From: a virus
Length of the DNA: 57,440 nucleotides
IMG/VR virus record: IMGVR_UViG_3300028416_000019
Span: 1 to 57,440 of that record
Strand: one strand, 5' to 3'
The notes under the pieces were generated by a model. That model searched no databases and was not told the DNA's origin. It saw only the letters and a list, made by a program, of their open reading frames with translations. Within the stretch, counting starts at the first letter, position 1. Every line of letters starts with the position of its first letter. Shown here one piece after another: positions 42,101 to 48,393 of the stretch. The position numbers were made by a program, and so were the translations under genes.

Positions 42101-43096
42101 TTACCAGATGGTACCGAAGCTAGACAAAATACATTATTAAATCTTACTGCAAAAGGAACTCCTATTTTTAAGGCATTAACTAACAAAGAAGCAATTGACT
42201 TCAGATATTTAGTAGATTCGTTTGGATTAGGTTTAACAGAGAGATCAAAACAACAATTGGTTGATATATGTGGTGATAGATTAGATGCATTTGGATTTTT
42301 AAACATGCCATCTATGAAGTCATTCAAAAACTCAAGTTCACCTACATTCGTAAACTCTGAAGGTGTTCTTCAAGCAGAGTTTATCGCAAAAGGTGCAGAT
42401 CCTGAGAGTGGACCAGCATTCCTTTACTCATTCGGTGATGGTGAGGGTACAACTTGCGTTGGTTACTTCATGCCATATTTAACAGTTAATGATAATGGTA
42501 GACCATTGGATATGCCACCAGCAGCTCACGTAGCAACAACATATATGAGAAAACATATATCAAATGTTGGATCTATAACACCTTGGACTATAGCAGCAGG
42601 TGTTACTAATGGTAGAATTACAAATATCGCTGGGTTAGAAATGGATTTAACACCATCTGATATAGAATGGTTAAATGGTGCACAAATAAATCCAATCGTT
42701 TTCAAACGAAATAGAGGGAATGTTATTGAGACCGAAAATACTGCACAAACATTATATAAATCTGCTCTTTCTTACATTCACGTTAGAGAGGTATTGATAG
42801 AACTTGAAAGAGAATTGTCAAGAATGTTATTGGACTTCCAATGGAGATACAATACACCAGATATCAGATCTGAAATAAAACTTAGAGCTGATGTAATTTG
42901 TGAGACTTACGTAAGTAAAAATGGTTTATATAACTACTTCAATAAAATGGATGAAGAGAATAATACAACAGAGGTTATCGATAACCAAATTGGTGTACTT
43001 GATACTTATGTAGAACCAATTAAGGGTATGGGAATCATTGTCAACAATGTAACAATACTTAGAACTGGTGCTATTTCAGCAGGTGGATTTGCATAA
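39173..43096 (+). CDS. 18: Tail sheath protein, T4 gp18-like, unusually long
   Basis: 1307 residues, about twice T4 gp18 (659). N-terminal PGIFLEEYDNSVIATPVAEGG and LVIGVSKKGPVNTPIRITN are classic sheath. The C-terminal conserved domain is AAHVATTYMRKH ... YKSALSYIHVREVLIELERELSRML then NGLYNYFNKMDEEN. The middle (~residues 330-930) holds extra beta-rich domains (many T/S, TGSFKVVNSSN), likely decorating the tail exterior. Followed by a strong terminator. Confidence 0.93.
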   Translation: MAIQIGKYKRPGIFLEEYDNSVIATPVAEGGITNLVIGVSKKGPVNTPIRITNNSDLEAIFGQLDRSLERKGSFFHRTISKMLETAPVFAVNLLLTDDNLDTIEYKSLSTSADYLNDVDRVGPYRRFFDTTGFWKRDTESFINLTKSNTGYSERAFSLTNLSDRYVTVFAFKSSVTGFDRTLIEWYGSVEKMPPYISSNDYASDYMVDVIVVGGDWSNYRDLAVDSRWSTYFNADGLRKDKVREFANDRNITLLSYYEGLSLIPYFRDDNGRNIFIETVINRDTDRTGVFCAFNNDLVETDFFNGKLDLIGHTIAGKNETNIEFLSYKDVISEEVEMTSTPLDLPGNVTALLGGSASWAYNSQGTNHTYGTPKVNGWVANGNNRTSYFSEGYVYNVAADYLGELSPSFGTNSIVATYSLLNTDAIAFSVVGDNMVELDSNPVTLSISTDNYVYSSSTASYVSTFVLDSTGSFKVVNSSNSTNPTVASTDIVLGYVTFDVYQQEISGTPSFTNVNIDEDGFKNFEVGTDYLVEDLGSGSIKVTFLDTDASPSVKNYEQYRRFIMFNRLVELIDSTNKDKMTMLLNYTSGKKASLSGMTITDIVTSTTQDKSFVLNTGLTSVELSDVIEGFLVLYTVDNEFIIGSKGVKTQNEVAETETGYGVVGLESNFYTKYENGSINTGDFFYTNRIPFGILQNANNLPYVSGEEFISDIYFFNGESPVSVFGLTAGINVGPTSSAAGYDYIAFNSSEDPALELYDIISIPSAITNTGTFTIISDNLISTIDDGAGIFNYVYKVSENTTYERVQNVSIIEDFNTKHYLKMYLDTDGKLNTYFMDETFTAFEEVDTNTAGTIEIQSAISNYKQTLEIEVPTGYTQVPNKVLVNGARYTEVKVGDFLEAFYDENTLVAGEYPRKLTRIVSKRQYSGNVDLVEITCDSEIKVIAFGTDLQTTRYKTVDNYATTYKAIPLKGFRVREASLPDGTEARQNTLLNLTAKGTPIFKALTNKEAIDFRYLVDSFGLGLTERSKQQLVDICGDRLDAFGFLNMPSMKSFKNSSSPTFVNSEGVLQAEFIAKGADPESGPAFLYSFGDGEGTTCVGYFMPYLTVNDNGRPLDMPPAAHVATTYMRKHISNVGSITPWTIAAGVTNGRITNIAGLEMDLTPSDIEWLNGAQINPIVFKRNRGNVIETENTAQTLYKSALSYIHVREVLIELERELSRMLLDFQWRYNTPDIRSEIKLRADVICETYVSKNGLYNYFNKMDEENNTTEVIDNQIGVLDTYVEPIKGMGIIVNNVTILRTGAISAGGFA

Positions 43097-43111
43097 AAAT
43101 AAACTAAAATT

Positions 43112-43144
43112 AAAAAGTCCCAAAGAAATTTGGGACTTTTTTTG
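43112..43144 (+). terminator. Hairpin terminator after the sheath gene
   Basis: Stem AAAAAGTCCCAAA / TTTGGGACTTTTT with a GAAA tetraloop and T-run. Confidence 0.92.
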
Positions 43145-43172
43145 TTTAAACAAAAAGACAGAAGAGGAAATA

Positions 43173-43238
43173 ATGAATGAAATAGGTTATCATAGAATAT
43201 ATAATACAGGTAATAAAAAATGTGTATATAATATGTAA
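43173..43238 (+). CDS. Possible micro-protein, 21 aa
   Basis: Short frame MNEIGYHRIYNTGNKKCVYN M-stop in the 215-base gap between the sheath terminator and the next gene, preceded by GAGGAAATA, a rare Shine-Dalgarno-like run. Could be spurious. The rest of the gap (43239-43312) is AT-rich with TATATA runs and probably holds the next promoter. Confidence 0.2.
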   Translation: MNEIGYHRIYNTGNKKCVYNM

Positions 43239-43312
43239 ACTTTACATGATTTAAGATATATAAGAGAAAAGAATATATCTAATATATATTCTAAAAAATA
43301 ATAATATACATT

Positions 43313-44263
43313 ATGTCTAAAGAACAAGAAATGAGCGAAGAAGATTACTTAAAAAGACATCTTCAAGATATAAATACCACACCAACAAATAGTTTCAATA
43401 GTGATATTCCACAGAAACCTATAGTGGAGAAACCTATAGTGGAGAGTACTAGAGTGACCGATTTACAATATTTTAATTTTGATATCAGAGAACTACCTTG
43501 TGGTCAATTCTATCCAGCAGGAACTCTATTTATGGTAAGACCTGCTCAAGTTAGAGAGATTCAGGCATATTCTATGGTAGATGATAATAACTTCTATGAT
43601 ATAGTTGAGAAAATGAATGATATATTACAAGCATGTGTCAGAGTTAAATATAACGATGGTAGAGTTGCATCATATCTCGATATTAAGGATCAAGATAGGT
43701 TATTTTTAGTATTCTTAATAAGAGAGTTAACTTTTCAAGAAGGAAACTCATTAAAAACCACCACAAGATGTACATGTGGAATAGAGAATGAAATCGAACT
43801 TAAAAAAGAAAATTTTATTTTCCATGAAATAGATGAGAAACTTAAAAAGTTTTATAACCAATCTAATGGATCATATCATTTCAAGGCTATTAATGGTAAG
43901 TCATTTGAATTAACACCACCAAATATTGGATTACAGAAGGCATTCACAGAATACATAATGAAAGAAAATAGTGAAAAGAAAAGTCCAAATCTTTCTTTCT
44001 TAAAAATAATACCATTTATGATGGGTGGTAGATCATCAATTACTTATGATGGTATAAAAGCAAAACTTGTAGAATTTGAGGGAATGGATGATATATCATT
44101 TCAATTTCTAAATGCTGCAGTTAGTAAAATGACTTTTGGTATAAAAGAACTTAAAAAAACTTGCACGTGCGGTGAGGAGGTCCGCACAGATATGCAGTTT
44201 CCCAACGGAGCTTCAGGTATTTTCGTTATTCATGATGCCTTTGAAGCATATATTGAAAAATAA
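43313..44263 (+). CDS. Baseplate hub/assembly protein, T4 gp26/gp51-type, with zinc sites
   Basis: 316 residues. The block LPCGQFYPAGTLFMVRPAQVREIQAYSMVDD followed by ILQACVRVKYNDG and DRLFLVFLIRELTFQ fits the T4 base-plate (gp26-like) family. Two CxCG knuckles (TRCTCGIE near 153, KTCTCGEE near 283) form a probable zinc site. The first ~45 residues contain a short duplication (KPIVEKPIVE). Followed after 4 bases by a small chaperone-like gene. Confidence 0.8.
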   Translation: MSKEQEMSEEDYLKRHLQDINTTPTNSFNSDIPQKPIVEKPIVESTRVTDLQYFNFDIRELPCGQFYPAGTLFMVRPAQVREIQAYSMVDDNNFYDIVEKMNDILQACVRVKYNDGRVASYLDIKDQDRLFLVFLIRELTFQEGNSLKTTTRCTCGIENEIELKKENFIFHEIDEKLKKFYNQSNGSYHFKAINGKSFELTPPNIGLQKAFTEYIMKENSEKKSPNLSFLKIIPFMMGGRSSITYDGIKAKLVEFEGMDDISFQFLNAAVSKMTFGIKELKKTCTCGEEVRTDMQFPNGASGIFVIHDAFEAYIEK

Positions 44264-44267
44264 ATTA

Positions 44268-44486
44268 ATGCTTCAAAAACATTTTCACACTCAGGAAGTT
44301 TCAATGAATGAATGGCCCTTTTGGATGTTCGAAGAGAATATTAAGATTGTCAATGAAATTGTTGAAGAGGAGGATAATCAAAGGAAGAAAGATGAGGATG
44401 ATCAACAACAATCAATGCCTGATACAAATTCAATGATGAAAAACGCATCAAACATTACAAATAATATGAGTATGCCAAAATTTTAA
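44268..44486 (+). CDS. Small acidic protein, likely tail-assembly chaperone-like, 72 aa
   Basis: Start at ATG 44268 (MLQKHFHTQEVSMNEWPFWM) or 44304; the open frame further upstream overlaps the hub gene and is not used. EWPFWMFEENIKIVNEIVEEED is a pattern seen in small proteins following gp26-like genes in large myophages; the tail is Gln/Asp/Met-rich. Five bases after the hub gene stop, so co-translated. Confidence 0.6.
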   Translation: MLQKHFHTQEVSMNEWPFWMFEENIKIVNEIVEEEDNQRKKDEDDQQQSMPDTNSMMKNASNITNNMSMPKF

Positions 44487-44491
44487 AATAA

Positions 44492-44520
44492 AAAAAAAAC
44501 CCACCAAAAGTGGGTTTTTT
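44492..44520. terminator. Bidirectional hairpin terminator
   Basis: Stem AAAAAACCCAC / GTGGGTTTTTT, loop CAAAA, between convergent hub operon and tail tube gene. Confidence 0.92.
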
Positions 44521-44536
44521 ATTTTTAATATCAATA

Positions 44537-45157
44537 TTAATATCCAGACGCAAGTGGTGGATTGATAGAGAATCCCGAATCGATATATTCATCAATGAAA
44601 TAATCATAAACAAATTCGGCAGAAACATTCTCAATGATACCATTAGATGCCCAATCAAGATCATAACCAGCAACTTTAAAAAGCTGACAGTTTTGGAAAG
44701 TAACACGTCTTAACACAACACCCTTTTTATCATGTTGATTAACAATAATAGTACCAATCAAATCACTTTTGTAGTGAAGAGATCCATTTTGAGAGTTGAA
44801 AAGTAAATCATACCAAGCTTTCAAAGTATTCCAAACCTCCATAGAACCATTGTTATTAACGTTAACCTGAAAAGGAATTGTTAAGTTACCATGAGTCTTT
44901 GTAGGAGTGGCATAGAATGCTCTAGTTGAGTATTTAAATCTCTGAACCTTCTCTGCAACATCATGCTCTGTTAAGTTTAAACTTATCTTTGTTGCATTTT
45001 CTAACAATAAAAGAGCATCTCTCTTTTGTGCTTGAAGAATAGTTGGTAATACAAAAGTAACCTCAAAAAGGTTAGTGTATACAACCTCATCTGGTAATGT
45101 ACCTGGTCCACCTGGTGAACCAACATTTGAAATCTGCGTATAGTGTGGTAATGGCAT
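44537..45157 (-). CDS. 19: Tail tube protein, T4 gp19-like
   Basis: 206 residues (T4 gp19: 163). TNLFEVTFVLPTILQ, LTEHDVAEKVQRFKYSTRAFY and WNTLKAWYDLLFNSQNGS follow the gp19/gp54 pattern; C-terminal LDWASNGIIENVSAEFVYDYF is typical of tube proteins. The first 25 residues are Pro/Gly-rich (ISNVGSPGGPGTLPDE). The 240 bases upstream (45158-45398) lack genes; they hold AT-rich sequence with several TATATATTAAT runs, the divergent promoters of this gene and gp47. Confidence 0.88.
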   Translation of the reverse strand: MPLPHYTQISNVGSPGGPGTLPDEVVYTNLFEVTFVLPTILQAQKRDALLLLENATKISLNLTEHDVAEKVQRFKYSTRAFYATPTKTHGNLTIPFQVNVNNNGSMEVWNTLKAWYDLLFNSQNGSLHYKSDLIGTIIVNQHDKKGVVLRRVTFQNCQLFKVAGYDLDWASNGIIENVSAEFVYDYFIDEYIDSGFSINPPLASGY

Positions 45158-45398
45158 ATTTTTTATTTATTTTTATGTAATTGCTTAACAATTATAATGT
45201 ATATATTAATATTTTTTTACCTTCTGTTTTCAAAAGGATTTTACTATAATGTATATATTATATTTAAAAAACAATTTTTTTCCATTTTCAATATCCTAAA
45301 CCAATCACTCAAAGATATATATCATAATTCACAACTATCTCTCATTTTTTAATATAACATTATATATTTATAATTAAAAAAATATCTATCCCTTACAC

Positions 45399-46532
45399 AT
45401 GAGTAAAAAAATATTTTTAATTGGAGATACCCATATAGGGTTAGGCTATCCAAACACTACAGATAAATGGCACAAAGTACATATAGAATATTTTAGAGAT
45501 TTTCTAATACCTCTTCTTAAAAGAGAAGTAAAAGAAGGTGATATAATCATACACTTAGGTGATTTATTTGACAATAGAAATATCATACCTATAAACCTAT
45601 TAAACTATGGTATGGATATAGTTGAGGAAATATCAAAAATAGCACCTCTTCATATAATAATAGGAAATCATGATTTGTACTCAAAAAGTGCATCCGAAAT
45701 AAATTCAATAAGACCTTTCAAATACATACCAAATGTAAAGATATATGACTCCCCAAAAATATTAAAATTCAATAATTTGGATATTTTAATGATGCCATAT
45801 ATAGAGAAAAGGTTAGACCAAATAAAAGTAATCGATGAAAATAAAAATTGTGATTATTTATTCTGTCACTCAGATTTGAATGGTTGTAAAATGCACTTAA
45901 ACTCCGCAGCACACAGAAATAACGATAAGATAGATATTGAAAACTTTAAATCTTTTAAAAAAGTAAGATCTGGTCATATTCATTTAGTACAATCAAATGA
46001 TTGTTTTACATTTGTTGGATCAATTTTTCAAATGGATAGAAATGATACAGGCGACCAAAAAGGCATTTTTGTGATAAACACAGAAGATGATAGTGAAGAG
46101 TTTTTTCCAAATAATATATCACCAGTATTCAGAAAGTTCAGAGTAATAACAGAAGAGGATATCGATGGATTGGATGAGATTAAAGACACAAAGGACTACA
46201 TAGATTTGGCAATATCAAACAATCTACTTATAAACAACAGAAAGCTTCGTAGGAAGCTCGAAATGATGTTAGAGAAAGGTAATTTTACATCTGTTGAATA
46301 TATAGATGATATAGTACAAAAGAATGAGGATGGTGAAGATATTATTTCAGAAGCGGTAGAGATAGATGAAGAATCTATGGATATATCTATAAAGCTAGAA
46401 TATGAAACCTACATTAGAGAATATATAGATAAACAAAAATATGAGAACCCTGATTTCAAAGATGGGATATTAAGTGAGTATGATGAAGTAATAAGAATTT
46501 ATAATGAGAATTACAAATCAAAAATTGATTAA
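45399..46532 (+). CDS. 47: Recombination nuclease subunit, gp47/SbcD/Mre11-like
   Basis: 377 residues (T4 gp47: 339). Metallophosphoesterase motifs are all present: GDTHIG (7-12), GDLFDNR, IIGNHDLY, FCHSDLNG and SGHIHL. Works with a gp46/SbcC-type ATPase (not in this window) in DNA end processing for recombination-dependent replication and host DNA breakdown. The C-terminal ~130 residues are acidic and helical. Confidence 0.92.
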   Translation: MSKKIFLIGDTHIGLGYPNTTDKWHKVHIEYFRDFLIPLLKREVKEGDIIIHLGDLFDNRNIIPINLLNYGMDIVEEISKIAPLHIIIGNHDLYSKSASEINSIRPFKYIPNVKIYDSPKILKFNNLDILMMPYIEKRLDQIKVIDENKNCDYLFCHSDLNGCKMHLNSAAHRNNDKIDIENFKSFKKVRSGHIHLVQSNDCFTFVGSIFQMDRNDTGDQKGIFVINTEDDSEEFFPNNISPVFRKFRVITEEDIDGLDEIKDTKDYIDLAISNNLLINNRKLRRKLEMMLEKGNFTSVEYIDDIVQKNEDGEDIISEAVEIDEESMDISIKLEYETYIREYIDKQKYENPDFKDGILSEYDEVIRIYNENYKSKID

Positions 46533-46673
46533 ATGTTAAGATATATAAAATCATATAGGAAAATAATTGGTGGTAAGTGGTATAAAGTCAGAAATAGATT
46601 TGGTATTACTTACTATACGAGAAAAAAACCACAAAATATACATACCGAAATATTGTATAAGTATAGATACTAA
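46533..46673 (+). CDS. Small basic protein, 46 aa
   Basis: MLRYIKSYRKIIGGKWYKVR ... ends LYKYRY. Starts on the base after the gp47 stop; its stop overlaps the next ATG (TAATG). Very basic and Tyr-rich. Function unknown. Tight spacing on both sides supports a real gene. Confidence 0.6.
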   Translation: MLRYIKSYRKIIGGKWYKVRNRFGITYYTRKKPQNIHTEILYKYRY

Positions 46674-46822
46674 TGAAAAGAATAATATATATTACACTAA
46701 TTTTAACATTAACCGGATGTGTCAGTAGAAGTTATGTTTATAAAAATTATAATAAAGGCGGACATCCAATTGGTCGAAATAAATACAAAGTTAAAGGATA
46801 CGAAAGAAGATATGCTAAATAA
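46673..46822 (+). CDS. Small lipoprotein, 49 aa
   Basis: MKRIIYITLILTLTGCVSRS is a signal peptide ending in a lipobox (L-T-G-C, Cys16), leaving a 34-residue basic, Tyr-rich mature peptide (ending KVKGYERRYAK). Such phage lipoproteins act in lysis (outer spanin) or block superinfection. Coupled to the preceding gene by TAATG. After it, 46823-46977 contains no convincing gene; a minus-strand open stretch there (FKGKLNVFINNLGIEERERF) has no start and may be a remnant. Confidence 0.7.
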   Translation: MKRIIYITLILTLTGCVSRSYVYKNYNKGGHPIGRNKYKVKGYERRYAK

Positions 46823-46977
46823 ATATAAAGGCCACTCTTATGAACGGTCTTCAATATATAAATCGTAATTTAATTTAGGATCTACCCTCATCTGATATTA
46901 ACCCAAACCTTTCACGCTCTTCAATTCCTAGATTATTAATAAAAACATTAAGTTTTCCTTTAAAATCTTTTTCAATT

Positions 46978-47238
46978 TTATAACTTTAATAATTTTATTT
47001 TCAAATCACCAGTACCCTTTATAAGTCTATGATAAATACCCATCGGTATAAGTATCTCACCTTCAATTTTCTTAGGAAGTTCATTATCTATTTGTATCAT
47101 CCAATCAGTATCTCCAATACATTCTATTACGCGATTTTCTCTATCACGATGCCAAGTCATTTCTCCAGAATCAGTATTTTGACTAAACTCTCTGATGAAT
47201 GTATTATCACTTATTTTTGTTTCTTGAAATGGTTTCAT
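46978..47238 (-). CDS. Small cupin-like protein, 86 aa
   Basis: Contains WHRDRENRVIECIGDTDWMI and IPMGIYHRLIKGTGDLKIKL: beta-rich, with HRDxE and a later H in the spacing of a single-domain cupin metal site. Similar small proteins are common in T4-like marine phages. Function unknown. Confidence 0.65.
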   Translation of the reverse strand: MKPFQETKISDNTFIREFSQNTDSGEMTWHRDRENRVIECIGDTDWMIQIDNELPKKIEGEILIPMGIYHRLIKGTGDLKIKLLKL

Positions 47239-47282
47239 ACATGTTTATATAAAAATAGAAAAGGAAATCCAACTCACTTAGA

Positions 47283-47852
47283 TTACCAGAAACCTGGATA
47301 GGTTTTATTATTCCAAAGGTGACCGTACCGATTTATACGACACGCCCAGTAGCCCGCGGTAGTCTTATCTTTTTTTGTAGAGCATTTATGACGTGCGGCA
47401 AATGACTTTCTAGCATCCGGATCACTCACCTTTGCTGTCAATCCACCCTTAACATCACCAAAAGAAATCTTTTTAACTTTACCAGTTTTTGGATTTTTAA
47501 CATAAACTTGATATTTCTTAGGACCTGAACTTCTCATAGGTTTATTAAGTTCTACTTCTTTACCTTTATATTCAGCCTCATTCAATTCTTCCTCAACTTC
47601 CATTGGAATATCTAAAGGGACTCTTTCACCATTAAAAGTACCAAAGCACCCAATCTCAGTATTTTCGTATAATTCTTTATCAATACCTTCAAGTACTAAA
47701 GCACCCTCATCAAAAAGATTTCTAGCTTCTTCCAATATAGAAAAGAATTGTTTAGAACCTGGTCTAAAAACATTTTCAGTGATTGGCATAGAATTTACCA
47801 AATGATACTTTAAACCTTCGGAGAAATCCGCAAATTGTTTTATATGTTTCAT
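47283..47852 (-). CDS. Leader-bearing protein with conserved C-terminal basic domain, 189 aa
   Basis: Begins MKHIKQFADFSEGLKYH, a strong leader copy. The C-terminal domain (~105-189) reads KKYQVYVKNPKTGKVKKISF, SFAARHKCSTKKDKTTAGYW and ACRINRYG. This compact basic domain is widespread in myophage head proteins and may bind DNA. Starts one base after the upstream gene's stop. Probably an internal head protein. Confidence 0.72.
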   Translation of the reverse strand: MKHIKQFADFSEGLKYHLVNSMPITENVFRPGSKQFFSILEEARNLFDEGALVLEGIDKELYENTEIGCFGTFNGERVPLDIPMEVEEELNEAEYKGKEVELNKPMRSSGPKKYQVYVKNPKTGKVKKISFGDVKGGLTAKVSDPDARKSFAARHKCSTKKDKTTAGYWACRINRYGHLWNNKTYPGFW

Positions 47853-47853
47853 A

Positions 47854-48315
47854 TTACATTATACTTTTTAAAAAATCTTCAAATCTGACAACCTTTTCAC
47901 TATCATCTGATGTAGATACACATTCACAAGGATTACATTCACAATTTGAACAACCTTCTTCTTGACCACACTCACAAGGATTACATTCACAAACAACACA
48001 AGATTCTTCTTCATTAGGTGCCAAACCACCCATAACAACATCTTCTTCTGGTACTACTTCATCAACAGAGATAGAGATTTTAAAATCCTCAAACTTTTTG
48101 ATAGACTTCTTTAATCCTGGTGTAGTTACTTGTATTTCTTTTTTAAGAGCTTTCTCTTTACCTTTAGTGATTGGTTCAAACTCTGATCTAAATCCAAGAG
48201 TATCCGTATCTTCTTCTTTCTCAAAAGATTCAATATCAAAACCAACCTCAAGATCCTTCTCCATTTTAGGCTTCTCTTCTTTTAAGAATTTCTCCATCTT
48301 ATCAATTTTACTCAT
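47854..48315 (-). CDS. Cysteine-cluster protein with three leader-like motifs, 153 aa
   Basis: Shows KIDKMEKFLKEE at the N-terminus, SIKKFEDFKIS in the middle and VVRFEDFLKSIM at the very end: three matches to the leader motif in one small acidic protein. Between the last two lies a duplicated cysteine cluster (CVVCECNPCECG, CSNCECNPCECV), able to bind several metal ions. Possibly a head core protein that is cut on maturation. Followed within one base by another leader-bearing gene. Confidence 0.7.
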   Translation of the reverse strand: MSKIDKMEKFLKEEKPKMEKDLEVGFDIESFEKEEDTDTLGFRSEFEPITKGKEKALKKEIQVTTPGLKKSIKKFEDFKISISVDEVVPEEDVVMGGLAPNEEESCVVCECNPCECGQEEGCSNCECNPCECVSTSDDSEKVVRFEDFLKSIM

Positions 48316-48364
48316 AGTTATTTATATTTTTATACTCTATATATTATTATCGAGAACCACTATT

Positions 48365-48376
48365 TTAATATATAAC
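48365..48376 (+). promoter_or_regulatory. Late-type TTAATATATAAC box
   Basis: TTTTAATATATAAC about 18 bases upstream of the 2004-residue gene. Inferred late promoter. Confidence 0.45.
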
Positions 48377-48393
48377 AAAAACTATTCAATATA

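Noticed and set aside
46823-46977. Possible small minus-strand gene after the cupin-like gene
   Set aside because: An open stretch coding FKGKLNVFINNLGIEERERF lacks any start codon; treated as a remnant or chance.
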